The translations under genes and the position numbers were made by a program. Positions 11,353 through 22,523 of a stretch of 64,000 bases of DNA are shown here, piece after piece; the stretch's first letter is position 1, and each line of letters begins with the position of its first letter. A model generated the notes under the pieces. That model was not told where the DNA came from. It ran no database searches and worked only from the letters and a program-made list of their open reading frames with translations. The DNA comes from Nemophila menziesii (Eukaryota > Streptophyta > Magnoliopsida > Boraginales > Hydrophyllaceae), in the NCBI GenBank assembly GCA_029959085.1, contig JARWIR010000018.1, positions 2,108,001 to 2,172,000 on the forward strand. The letters run 5' to 3'.

Positions 11353-12780
11353 TGGTGTCGCCTAGGGTGTGATAAAAATAAGATAAATATAAGTCAAGAA
11401 AACTACGCACTCTCACCCTAGACAGGCACAGTACTGCAAGTATTACAATACGTATGCAAGTTTTAATGATAAGAAAGTTCGTTCTCGTGGACTTAGTGTG
11501 CTAGTCGAATGGGTAGCAATAACGAGTAAGAATAAATAATTAAAAGACAGAAAATAATTAGAGAAAAAATTTCGAATTATCTAAATTAAACTAAGAAAAT
11601 AAAGACAGTAAAATAAATACGAAGAATATGAGATGAGAAGTATAGCTTCAGTTTTGCTAGTATGCACTAATCCTTCTAATTCTTTCTATTAAATCTAGTT
11701 AATAAGGGAGATAATTATCTCTTAGATATTTAGTCAGGATTCTAAATTCCCATACCTTGGACCTTGAGAGCGACTAAGGGGGCTACGGACACACCACGAG
11801 ACTGGTTCAAATAGGGTTATCAAACGCTACTAAGGCCATAAGCAATCAATTTCCATACATGGTGATAGTGATTAAATCATACCCTAATGACTATCTAGTT
11901 AGAATCAGTGTTGTCAGGACTAATATCGACACTAGACGTTATGTGGTGTTTCAATAATTAGACACCCAGCTAAGGTGATCATCTAACTACTATTAAGGTA
12001 TCCTATACTCGTGCACTAGCAAGGAAAATATACATTAAATCAAAACACATAAACAAATATAAAGGTAAGCAGCTAATATCAGATTAAAACATGTAATTCC
12101 CAAAGAAACTTAGATAGAAAGAAATTATAATTAATAGATTATACATGATTCAAAGCCCAAGATATGAGAGTTTAGTTCATACCTGAAGGAAATAAACTAA
12201 AAGAAATAAATAAAGACATCATCTTGCTCTCTACAATAACTTGGAAGAATAAAACCTTAAGAACTAATTACTATGAGGCAAGGATGATTTAAAAGTGATA
12301 TAAGGGTATATTTATAGGTACACCAAATTCTAAACCATTTTTGAGATATAAGCTAATTACTCATACGCGTCATCGTCTCGGAAAGATCTTCGACTTTTCT
12401 CTTGACCGTTTCTCTAAATTCCACGCCGTTTTTGAGATATAAGCTGATTTGTGGTCGTAGGTGCAGAAATTCAGATTTAAGGCAGCTTTTCCTTTTCCAT
12501 GTTTTTAGCTTTTGTTTCCTTATCTCCAATTTCCATGCTTATCTCTTTCCATATCTTGTAGTCTTTGACTTGGACTCTAATTAATCTCCATAATTATCTT
12601 TAAAGCTTCACACTAAATAAATAATTAAACCCAATATGCTCTAAAAATATTATATTACTAAATAAAGACTCAAAATAGGAAAGTGCACTATTTCTCAAGA
12701 AAAACGATTAGAAAGACTTCTAAATCACTAAAAAGGATGTCTCATCTTAACATAAATCTATCACAAATGAGGATACATCA
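11353..12780 (-). repeat. 3' LTR of element C (family II)
   Basis: The minus strand starts TGATGTATCC at 12780 and ends GGCGACACCA at 11353. It aligns with the 5' LTR at 25992-27524. It is about 105 bp shorter, mainly because the part near 12310-12360 lacks sequence present at 26950-27110. Shared blocks include cacaccacgag near 11792 and actatctagttag near 11890. The polypurine tract lies directly outside at 12781. Confidence 0.85.
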
Positions 12781-12796
12781 AGACCCCCAACTCAAA
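12781..12796 (-). promoter_or_regulatory. Polypurine tract of element C
   Basis: The minus strand reads TTGAGTTGGGGGTCT up to the LTR start. Purine-rich tracts here prime plus-strand DNA synthesis. D (17966-17981) has the same sequence, and B and F have GAGTTTGGGGTCT. Confidence 0.8.
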
Positions 12797-14448
12797 GTTG
12801 TATCGTCCCGATACAATAAATATAAAAACAAAGGGAAGTCAATAAATACACACTTATGGAATTTTCAACACATAGGGGAGAACATAGCAGAATATATAGA
12901 ATAGACATAAAGCAACAACTCAGAAAATTTCATGCAATAATATTCATAAATTACACACATGTACACTTCTCATATCCATAGTCAACACGGCTTGAATTCA
13001 AGATCAGATTAGTTTCGCAATGTAAGAAGGATTGGGACTTTACTCAGTTTACCAAGGAAGCTATAGATTGTTCATCGAACTTCACTAGTATCCAAAGATC
13101 CACTTAACTGCTCTCTAATGGCTCAATCACTTCTCGATTACATAGCAAAGAATCAAAAAGGTATTTAGGCTTAGGGACGGTATGATAGTATATTTGGATA
13201 ATTTAGAGTGAGCTTTTGGCTCTCTCCTCACTAGCCATCAACGAATCGCCCTAGAGCTTGAGTTACTCTCATAAAACGTTTCTCACTCAAACCAATGAAT
13301 TCTTTGATGCACAATTTAGCATCCCCAATAACCCAATTAAAGCATAAGATGTTCACATAAAAATTCCACTTCTTTGCCGGTCCGAATATATATATTTTCT
13401 TTTCAAATCAGTTTCTTCAGCTATGACTCTCTTTTTAATGTTGAGATATCACGCTATTTTTTTCAGATATATATTTTTTCTAATGCCCTTGTTGGCAGAT
13501 TTAGCTCGTAGCTTCTTTTCCATTCACTATTACCCCGGTAAAGGGTTACAATAAAAATCTGTGAATCATCATCAGTGTAAAGAACAGAGCACAATTACTA
13601 AGCTCAAAAAATCCTATCCCAATAACAATTCCCATAATAGGGGACCCAACAACCCAAACTCAATCTCTAAAACAACTTTCTATGCATTGCGATTCGAGTG
13701 CGGGTCATATGGAAAAGTCCTATAATATAAAGGGATATGGCTTATAATGTGTTTCAATAAAAAGCTTTAGAAAGGATAGAAGGGGCTGAGAAGGATATAG
13801 CATATAAAACAAAAAATAACAAGGTGAGAAGGTATAAAAAGGCTTCGAGTGGCTTAAATATGAAAGAACTTCCTTAATAAATTCTACACTATGCAATTCG
13901 TTATTTTTTTACCTTTAGCACTTTCATCAAATGGGTTTGTTAACAAGCTTGGATCTCACGACCTACACACTTCTCAAGGTTCCCTGAGATCGAACATACT
14001 TTCTATCGTATTGCTCACTAATCTTTTCTTTACTATCAATGTGTTTTCCTGCACATACTCAAAGCATACAAATAACATAGCTCATAAACATACTACTTAC
14101 TATCATCAATTCACTGAGCTTATGCTTTCAAGCTATTAAACACACTCTGCATCTAATTCCCATGTATCAAAAATTTTAATTTCTACCTAAAAACAGAAAA
14201 AAAATGGAGATGAGAGACAACGAATCCCCACACCCCCAACTAAAAAATGAGCCGTTTCCCCACGACTCGAAAAAGACTCGAAACAAAATTACAATTAGCA
14301 GATAAAAGAATTTACAGAAATGGTAAGGAAGAAAGAGAACATACTCTCGAGGCTATTGCCTCACTTTATTGACATCCAAGGTCGGATTTGCTTGATCTTT
14401 CGTTAATTTCTCAAGGAGTTTCATGATGTGCACTTGATTAGTGTTGAT
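12797..14448 (-). other. Element C 3' spacer
   Basis: This is noncoding DNA between the downstream ORF and the polypurine tract, shared with D at 17980-18830. It contains the conserved stem-loop sequence at 13207-13232 and AT-rich tracts around 13380-13480. Near 14225-14250 it has a second CCCCCAACT-type tract. I see no gene. Confidence 0.7.
13207..13232 (-). other. Conserved 26-nt stem-loop candidate (element C)
   Basis: In sense (minus strand) the sequence begins AGTGAGGAGAGAGCC and ends AAAAGCTCACT. The ends AGTGAG and CTCACT can pair, as can an inner GAGC with GCTC. The same 26 nt occurs in D (18404-18429) and F (54617-54642) and with one change in B (27545-27570), each time about 400-440 nt upstream of the LTR. 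Confidence 0.6.
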
Positions 14449-15566
14449 TTATGCCACATCATTGGCTAAAGAAGTTTGAGCTGCTTCGAATTTGTTTAAA
14501 CGCTCCTCCATCTTCTCTTGCCAACTTTGCTCCTTTTCTTCTTTCGAGATTTGCGTATCACTCGCTCTTCGAAAGACGTCCATGATCCAAGCATTATCAA
14601 TATAAATCTCCTTAAATTCGAGTTTCTCTTCTTCACCCAACGTTACATTCGTTTTCGCACAAGACACATGATCATAGTAGGAAATTCAACATTAAAATCT
14701 GATTTGGGAGAAATCGAAAATCGCATCACCTCCTCATAGATCAACTGTGCCACATCCACTTCTTGTCCTCTCAATATACAATCCAAAAGTAGAGCGTTCT
14801 TTTTAGTCGCATCCCAAGTTCGTGTGTTTCCAAAAACATTATGGATAAGGAAACTGTGCCAAATTCTCGCATCCAATTGAAGATATTTGTAAGGCCAAGG
14901 TGCCTTCAATTCCCCCTTATGTGATTGCACTTTCTCCTTGTCTAAAACATGCTCAAAAAGTAATTGCTCATCAAAGATTTTTCGTCTAGCAACCGCTTCA
15001 CTATACTTGCAATATCCAATTAATTTCTTAAACTTGAAGTGGTTTCTAATCTCATTAACTGTGAAAGGAACTAACTTTCCTCTAAACGGAACACAACCTT
15101 TACTATCTTGGTTTAAGAGGCCTAAATAGAATTCCAAAACTAACTCATGACCTAATTCAGAACGTCTTACCATGAACGTAGACCAACCCAATTTTTCACC
15201 AAGCTCAACGAAACTCTTATACTCTCCTTTACCAACTTCTGCATTGAATACTTTCTCATAAGCAAAAGGTAGTTCCTTTAATTAATTTTCTGCAGAAGCT
15301 TTCAAGGCCTTTAAAGCTTCCTCTTTATCCATGGGTGTAGGACCTTTGAAGGGAAGAGGTTGTGTTTTCTCCTTTGAATAAAAGTAAAGCCTTTTCCCAT
15401 TACGACCAAACATAGCTAGCTTACCTTTATCTTTAACATCGATTTTACCCTTAGCTTTAGAACTAGAACCTTTGTTATTTGATTTCTTCTCAATTGAACC
15501 CAATACCTTTCTTTTCTTCACCTCCCTCTTGTTAGATAATGTTTCTGTTCTCTTAGTCATCTTCAA
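14449..15566 (-). pseudogene. Element C downstream ORF (Athila-type, env position), frameshifted
   Basis: Three minus-strand pieces belong together: 15566-15282 (Lys-rich N-terminus starting MKMTKRTETLSNKREVKKRK), 15282-14643 (main domain) and 14667-14449 (tail). The main domain has LGWSTFMVRRSELGHELV, LEFYLGLLNQDSKG, LVPFTVNEIRNHFKFKKLIG, ARIWHSFLIHNVFGNTRTW, NALLLDCILRGQEVDVAQLI and YEEVMRFSISP. It is clearly related in order to the B and F ORFs but strongly diverged. The tail KEEKEQSWQEKMEERLNKF is probably a coiled coil. Frame changes are near 15282 and 14660. Function unknown; the downstream position resembles that of env-like ORFs in Athila elements. Confidence 0.7.
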
Positions 15567-16470
15567 TTGACCCCCAACTCAAAGCTTTAACAACTCTTGA
15601 AATTTGAACTTTTGAATTTTTGGTTGAACAAGCTTGATTTGGCTTAGGAAAGATGAATTGATGATGAATCTCTATGCGGGTAAAGTGAATTATTGATGGA
15701 TTGGCTTGGAGTTAAGAAATTGTAGGATGAATTTTGAAAATTTAAGCTTTTGATTCTTCAATTTAAAGTGTTTGGTGAGAATTGGGTGCTTGAATCTCCT
15801 TTGTAATGATGTGGAGAGAAGATTTGATGTGTTTTTATTGATGATTGGGTAGTGTTTTGATGATTGGGGAAGGTTTGAATGAGCTTTAATGGAGTTGGAA
15901 GAGGTTTGGAGAAGAAAGAGAGGCTTAAGGATTTGTGAATTCGGAATAATACCTAATATCCCTCTTTTATAAGCTTTAAAACGCAACTTTCTCTCTCCAG
16001 CGGCGACCTCCGGTATACCGGAACTACTGTTGTTCCAAAAAAAAATTTCTCGTCAAAAAACCCGAATCTCCTACGTGTAATACGGGTTTTTGGTCCCGCG
16101 GTATACCGGGGCAGTGGCGTGGTATACCGGACTTGAAGTCCAGATTTTTTTTCTTCTCGGCAAAAACCCCGAGTCACCTACCCGTATTACGGGTTTTTCT
16201 TCTCTACGGTATACCGGGCTGAGGTCCGGTATACCGGCCCGATGGTTAGATTTTTTCGAAAAATTTCGTTTTCTCCTCCGGAACTCGATTTCTCCAATAC
16301 ATAAGCATCAAAAACACTAATACCTTTCTCAAATATGCAATATCAACTAAAAACAACTAAACTAAACATAAACTAAAAACGTAAAAGATATAAAAACTTA
16401 AAAAATTGCGGGTTGTCTCCCGTACAGCACTTTTATTTAACATCTTTCAAAGTTAGACGTGTTACCTCTA
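15567..16470 (-). other. Element C spacer between GPF module and downstream ORF
   Basis: This is noncoding DNA. Next to the ORF (15567-15990) it is simple AT-rich sequence. From 16005 to 16245 it is GC-rich with five GGTATACCG motifs. From 16300 to 16470 it is again AT-rich and leads to the GPF stop. D has the matching spacer at 18836-19555. Confidence 0.7.
16005..16245 (-). repeat. Cluster of CCGGTATACCGG dyad motifs (element C)
   Basis: Five copies of GGTATACCG, often extended to CCGGTATACCGG, lie near 16010, 16100, 16120, 16206 and 16224. Between them are two copies of a CCCGTATTACGGG-like or tacgggttttt-type word. The D copy at 19075-19325 has mutated versions, including GGTGCA and GGTACACCGG forms. 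Very similar GGTGTACCGC motifs fill part of the LTR of the unrelated copia element E. Confidence 0.75.
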
Positions 16471-17937
16471 TCAAGATCTGCGAATATAGCCTCCCCAACA
16501 ACGAGTTAGGCTATGAACGTCAACTAATCTGCGCTTGATCCCCTTTTTGGGTCGGATTTCTATCACCTTAGCTGAAACAACCTTAGTGACAATGAATGGT
16601 CCCATCCACGAGTCTTTGAAACTACGTGGCCTATTCTCGCGTTTGTGAGGTTTCCATAGAACTTCATGGCCAACCCCAAACTCAATGTTTGGCTCTGTAT
16701 CCACAGGCTTTAAGTGGATCTTCTCAGGAGGGACTTTTTGATGTGAAAGGCTGTGGATAACAGGAACGGTGGGATCTAACTTCCTTGGTTTCTTACCCAA
16801 GACATAGAAGGTCTCGGATATGTTCTTTGCGTGAAGGGTAATGGTCCCTTCTTGGAAGTTTATGACACTTTGAATTGTGGCCATGAAAGGCCGTCCAAGT
16901 ATGATTGTAACCTGCTTATTAGCATCAAACTCAAGTATAACGAAGTCAGTAGGGTTGGCGATACTACCTGCACGGACTAAGATGTCCTCCACTGTTCCCC
17001 ATGTCCTGGTAACTGAGTTATCAGCGAACTGCAAGTTCACTGGAGTTTTCTCTGATTTTTGAAGTCCAAGTCTCTCGAACACGGACTTAGGCATAAGATT
17101 CACACCAGAACCCACATCGTACATAGCTTTCACCTTGAGCATACCATTTAATTGAATAGGAAGGTTAAAACTTCCCGGATCTTTGAGTTTCATTGGTAAC
17201 TCTCTTTCACTTCTTCTTGAGACTCTTAGGTTCTCTCTCAGGATCTCTACACGCGCTTCTTTCTCAGGAATAACTTGCGTAAAAACTTGTTGCGGTGTAA
17301 GACCTTTCTTTGCAATCACTAGCATTTGGGCGTTGATATTTTCAGGTGTATACGCCTCTACACATGTCTTGAGTTCAGTGTCATCCTTAGGATTTGTATT
17401 AGGAATAGTTGATGACACTGTTTGAACAATAGGTGGTGGTTCCACCTTCTCTTCTTCTTTCTCTTCTTGCATAGCAGGTGCAACTTCAACTTCAACTCTT
17501 GGTTCCTCCTTTGAGGCTTCTTCTTCTTTTGCTTTAGCCAGCTCAGCTTGATAATCCATAACCGATCTAATCTCTTCTTGCATATCTTTCAGAAGCTGTA
17601 TAAATTCGGATTTTTCTGAATCGTCCTCCACATCAACCTCATAACAGTCAGATTCCACGGGGCTAGAGTTGGTTGGTTCTTCTTCAGTACTCGGAACCTC
17701 CACGGCACTAACGGCAGCATGTGGTACTTCCTTCTTTTCTTCTTCAATTTCAAGGCAAATAGCCTTACAAGCTTCGAACCCAACATTGTCATCACCTCCT
17801 TCGATAGCCTTCAATTCTTTTTGTTCCATTAAATTTGTTAGAACTTTGTTTAATTGGTCTACTTGAGTACCTAAATTCTGAATTGCGGCATCTTGTCCTT
17901 GTAACTTTTCATCCTGAGTGTTCATATTCGTGGTCAA
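16471..17937 (-). CDS. Element C Gag C-terminal part-protease-GPF polyprotein (488 aa open, N-terminus cut by D)
   Basis: A 488-residue open frame starts at a chance ATG just inside the D junction; it is the second half of a longer polyprotein, matching residues 461-948 of the D frame. Residues 1-230 are acidic gag-type sequence. The protease active site is at about 274 (MYDVGSGVNLMPKSVF), with VTIILGRPFMATIQS about 80 residues later. The end (about 443-488) has SWMGPFIVTKVVS, RRLVDVHSLTRCWGGYIRRS. About 90 residues separate protease from this module, so RT, RNase H and integrase core are absent. No internal stop is present, which is notable in this decayed setting. The GPF module resembles an integrase C-terminal tail; that role is inference. 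Confidence 0.8.
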   Translation of the reverse strand: MTTNMNTQDEKLQGQDAAIQNLGTQVDQLNKVLTNLMEQKELKAIEGGDDNVGFEACKAICLEIEEEKKEVPHAAVSAVEVPSTEEEPTNSSPVESDCYEVDVEDDSEKSEFIQLLKDMQEEIRSVMDYQAELAKAKEEEASKEEPRVEVEVAPAMQEEKEEEKVEPPPIVQTVSSTIPNTNPKDDTELKTCVEAYTPENINAQMLVIAKKGLTPQQVFTQVIPEKEARVEILRENLRVSRRSERELPMKLKDPGSFNLPIQLNGMLKVKAMYDVGSGVNLMPKSVFERLGLQKSEKTPVNLQFADNSVTRTWGTVEDILVRAGSIANPTDFVILEFDANKQVTIILGRPFMATIQSVINFQEGTITLHAKNISETFYVLGKKPRKLDPTVPVIHSLSHQKVPPEKIHLKPVDTEPNIEFGVGHEVLWKPHKRENRPRSFKDSWMGPFIVTKVVSAKVIEIRPKKGIKRRLVDVHSLTRCWGGYIRRS

Positions 17938-17965
17938 ACATCCCTACTAATTGTTGATTGTCCAT

Positions 17966-18835
17966 AGACCCCCAACTCAAAGTTTTATCGTCCCGATACA
18001 ATAAAGATAAAAATAAAGGGAAGTCTATAAATACACACTTATGGAATTTTCAATACAATGGGAAGAACATAGCTGAATATATAGAATAAACATAAAGCAA
18101 CAACTCAGAAAATTTCATGCAATACTATTCATAAACTACATACATGTACACTTCTCATATCCACAGTCAACATGGCTTGAATTCAAGATCATATTAGTTT
18201 CGCAATGTAAGAAAGATTGGGACTTTACTCAGTTCCCCAAGAAAGCTATAGATTGTTCATCGAACTTCACTAGTATCCAAAGATCCACTTAACTACTCTC
18301 TAATGGCTCAATCACTTCTCAATTACATAGCAAAGAATCAAAAGGTCTTTGAGGTTGTAATTTAGGCTTAGGGACAGTATGATAGTATATTTAGATAATT
18401 TAGAGTGAGCTTTTGGCTCTCTCCTCACTAGCCATCAACGAATCGCCCTAGAGCTTGAGTTACTCTCATAAAACGTTTCTCACTCAATCCAATGAATTCT
18501 TTGATGCACAATTTAGCATCCCCAATAACCCAATTAAAGCATAAGATGTTCACATAAAAATTCCACTTTGCCGGTCCGAATATATATATATATATTTTCT
18601 TTTCAAATCAATTTTCCTTTTCATATAGCCATCACTCTCTTTTTAATGTTTAGATATCACGCTAATTTTTTCTCATATATATATTTTTTCTTTTAATGCC
18701 CTTGTTGGCAAGTTTAGCTCGTAGCTTCTTTTTCATTCACTATTACCCCGACAAAGGGTTACAATAAAAATCTGTGAATCATCACCAATATAAAGCAAAA
18801 AGAACAATTAATAAGCTCAAAAATCCCATCCCAAT
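17966..18835 (-). other. Element D 3' spacer and polypurine tract
   Basis: This matches C at 12781-13625. It includes the polypurine tract (17966-17981 on minus) and the 26-nt stem-loop at 18404-18429. It ends at about 18836, where sequence jumps to the part that lies upstream of the downstream ORF in C, so that ORF is deleted. No gene is seen. Confidence 0.7.
18404..18429 (-). other. Conserved 26-nt stem-loop candidate (element D)
   Basis: This is identical to the C copy at 13207-13232 and 438 nt from the end of the polypurine tract. Confidence 0.6.
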
Positions 18836-19555
18836 TGAATGTGTTTGGTGAGGATTGGGTGCTTAAATCTCCTTTGTAATGAGGTGGAGAGAAGATTTGA
18901 TGTATTTTTCTTGATGATTGGGTAGTGTTTTGATGATTGGTGAAGGTTTATATGAGCTTTAATGGAGTTGGGAGTGTTTTGGAGAAGAAAGAGAGGCTTG
19001 AGGTTTTGTAAATTCAGAATAATAACATTATCTCTCTTTTATAAACCTTAAATCCGCATCTTTCTCTTTCTGGCGGCGACCTGCGGTGCAACAGAACTTT
19101 TGGTCTGGTATACCGCAACATCTGATGCTCCAAAATTTTTCGTCTCGTCATAAAACACGTGGCACCTACCCGTGGCACGGGTTTTGGACCTGCGGTGCAT
19201 GGTCTGGTATACCGCACTAATCAATGTGATTTTTTTTCGTCTCGGTATAAATCCCGTGGCATCTACCTGTGGTACGGGTTTTCTTCCTCTTCGGTACACC
19301 GGGGCTGAGGTCCGGTATACCGCACCGCTGCTTCAACCTTTCCGAAATTTTTTGTTCTTCTTCCCTAACTCGATTTCTCCAATGCCTAATCATCAAAAAC
19401 ACTAATACCTTTCTCAAATATGCAATATCAACTAAAAACAACTAAACTAAACATAAAGTAAAAACGTAAAAGACATAAAAACTTAAAAAATTGCGGGTTG
19501 TCTCCCATACAACACTTTTGTTTACCGTCTTTCAAAGTTAGACGCGTCACCTCTA
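18836..19555 (-). repeat. Element D spacer with mutated GGTATACCG motif cluster
   Basis: The spacer is noncoding. The GC-rich part at 19075-19325 has GGTATACCG near 19106, 19202 and 19312 and changed forms (GGTGCA, GGTACACCGG) between. It corresponds to 15770-16470 of C. The remaining sequence is AT-rich. Confidence 0.7.
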
Positions 19556-22402
19556 TCAAGATTTGCGAATATAGCCTCCCCAACAATGAGTTAGGCTATG
19601 AACGTCAACTAATCCGCGCTTCATCCCCTTCTTGGGTCGGATCTCTATCACCTTGGCTGAAACAACCTTAGTGACAATGAATGGCCCCATCCATGAGTGT
19701 TTGAAACTGTGTGGCCTATTCTCGCGTTTGTGAGCTTTCCATAGAACTTCATGTTCAACCCCAAACTCAATGTTTGGCTCAGTATCCACAGGCTTTAAGT
19801 GGATCTTCTCAGGAGGGACTTTGTGATGTGAAAGGCTGTGGATGACAGGAACGGTGGGATCTAACTTCCTCGGTTTCTTACCCAAGACATAGAAGGTCTC
19901 GGATACATTCTTTGCATGAAGGGTAATGGTCTCTTCTTGGAAGTTTATGACACTTTGACTTGTGGCCATGAAAGGCCGTCCAAGTATGATTGGAACCTGC
20001 TTATCTGCATCAAACTCAAGTATAAAAACGTTAGTAGGGATGGTGATACTACCTGCACAGACTAAGACGTCCTCCACTGTTCCCCATGTCCTGGTAACCG
20101 AGTTGTCAGCGAACTGCAACTTCACTGGAGTTTTCTCTGATTTCTGCAGTCCAAATCTCTCGAACACGGAGTTAGGCATAAGATTCACACCAGAACCCAC
20201 ATCGTACATAGCTTTCACCTTGAGCATACCATTAATTTGAATAGGAAGGTTAAAACTTCCTGGATCTTTAAGCTTTGTTGGTAGCTCTCGTTCACCTCTT
20301 CTTGAGACTCTCAGGTTCTCTCTTGGGATCTCTACACTCGATTCTTTCTTCGGAATAACTTGCATAAAAACTTGTTGCGGTGTAAGTCCTTTCTTCGCGA
20401 TCTCAAGCATTTGGGCGTTGATATTTTCAGGTGTATACGCCTCTACAAATGTCTTGAGTTAAGTGTCATCCTTAGGATTTGTATCAGGAATAGTTGGTGA
20501 CACTGTTTGAACAACAGGTGGCGGTTCCACCTTCTCTCCTTCTTTCTCTTCTTGCACAGCAGGTGCAACTTCAACTTCAACCTTTGATTCCTCCTTTGAG
20601 GCTTCTTTCTCTTTCTCTTTAGCCAGCTCAGCTTGATAACCCATTACCGATCGAATTTCCTCTTGCATATCCTTCAGAAGCTGTATAAATTCGGCTATTT
20701 CTGAATCGTCCTCCACATAAACCTCAGAACAGTCAGAGTCCACGAGGCTAGACTTGGTCGGTTCTTCTTCGGTACTCGGAACTTCCACGGCACTAACGGC
20801 AGCATGCGGTACTTCCTTCTTTTCTTCTTCAATTTCAAGGCAGATAGCCTTGCAAGCTTCGAACCCAACATTGTCATCACCTCCTTCGATTGCCTTCAAT
20901 TCTTTTTGTTCCATTAAATTCGTTAGAACTTTGTTTAATTGTTCTACTTGAGTACCTAAATTCTGAATTGCGACATCTTGTCCTCGTAACTTCTCTTCAT
21001 GAGTGTTCATATTCGTGGTCAAACGATCCAAGATTTTTATTACTTGTTGATTGTCCAGAGATCCTTTTTGAGGATACTGAGGTAAAGATTTCTGATCTAA
21101 CGCATCCGTATAGGCATCTTGAACAGGTTGTTGAGGGGGAGCAGGTCTATTTTGATGTTGATTTTCATACTGACCTCTCGGTTGGAAAAAGTTGTTCTGG
21201 GGGCGCGGTTGATAATGACCAGGATTAGCGGCCCCTTGAGGATTTGAATACTGCATACTCGAATGGTTTCGGTTACCCCATTGATAACCTCCTCGGTTGG
21301 ATATGAAGTAAACAGATTGTGGATTTGCTTCTCACTCTTCCCATGTATGATTATTAACCCCACATTGTTGAAAACCTTGTGCTTCTTGTACTATGTTTGC
21401 TACGGCTAAATTATTTTGCATCTCTAACTTTAGCTCTTTGATTTGATTTTCTAATGCGGATATTTGAGCTGAGTTCGCAGTTTCTGCATCTAAACGAAGC
21501 GTTCCTCAGGTCTTTGCTACAGGAGCTCGCGTTGAAGGCCAACTCCTTTCTCTTTCAATAATATTTTCCAAAACCTCGGAAGCTTCATTATGATTCATGG
21601 ACACAAAATTACCCTTTCTAATGTTATCCACCTTCTCTCTACCTTTATCATTAAGACCTTCATAGAATATAGCAAGTTGTAGAGCGGGGGTATAACCATG
21701 GAGCGGACATCTAGCTAATTTATGTTGAAACCTTGTCCATGATTCTCCTACTGTTTCTCCATCTTCTTGACAAAATCTTGCAAGCTCGCTTTGATCTTTA
21801 AGTCTCATACTCTTCGGATAAAAACGGTTAAAGAAAGTTGCTTGAAGTTCTAACCATGTATTAATTGTTCCAGGTGGTTGTCTATCTAGCCATTCGCTAG
21901 CTCTACCGCTTAAGAAAAACGAAAACATATGACAATACAGTTGCTCGGGTGTAATGCCAGGAGTAACATAGGCATCACAAATCTGCATAAACTTCTGAAT
22001 CGATCTTACCGGATCTTGTACTGCTGTACCACTGTAGAGTCCATGACTTTGAAATTGACTAAGCATACCCGGATCGGGTCTAAATTTAATATTGTAGATC
22101 TCTGGAGGACGGTAACCTATTGGCTGAACATGGAACGGCACATGAAGACCAGGGAGGTCTTGCTCTACTCGATTTTGATTATTCAGCCCATTACCTCGTC
22201 CTAGTGGATGTTGTTGTCCTTGTTGTTGTCCACCAGGTGGGACTCCAAGTGGTGGATCTAGTTGGGTTGCCATTGCTCTTCTTAAGGCTCTTTCCTCCCG
22301 AACTCGTTTGTTGTAAGGTCTGGAGCTCCTCTCAGGCTCCGATAAAGGGGGACAACAATTAAACACTGTGAAACTTGAAAACAGATTAAAAGCAAACCAC
22401 AA
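19556..22402 (-). pseudogene. Element D Gag-protease-GPF polyprotein (948 codons, three stops)
   Basis: One continuous minus frame of 948 codons has stops near 21506, 21318 and 20459. Conserved wording begins at PPLSEPERS and RVREERALRRAMA, so the exact start is uncertain. The gag core (about residues 95-280) has MLSQFQSHGLYSGTAVQDPV, SIQKFMQICDAYVTPGIT, FFLSGRASEWLDRQPPGT and FNRFYPKSMRLKDQ. The knuckle near residue 343 is damaged: it reads GFQQCGVNNHTWEE then stop, whereas C keeps GCQQCGVHNHTWEECEG. Protease is at about 734 (MYDVGSGVNLMPNS) and the GPF module at 903-948 (SWMGPFIVTKVV, CWGGYIRKS). RT, RNase H and integrase core are absent. Confidence 0.8.
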
Positions 22403-22499
22403 GCGTAAATCCGGAAAAATGAAACATAAAACTGAAAAATAAAAACTAATTAAAAACTACTACTCGAAATAGATAACCCACACGCTAACGAGACACAAG

Positions 22500-22517
22500 T
22501 CCCCGGCAGCGGCGCCA
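22500..22517 (-). promoter_or_regulatory. Primer-binding site of element D (tRNA-Asp)
   Basis: The minus strand reads TGGCGCCGCTGCCGGGGA, matching the 3' end of plant tRNA-Asp. It lies six bases inside the LTR. Confidence 0.85.
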
Positions 22518-22523
22518 AAAACT

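Noticed and set aside
19556..21256. Plus-strand frames complementary to gag-PR of C and D
   Set aside because: They recur in both copies only because the minus-strand coding sequence is conserved. They carry no domain of their own.
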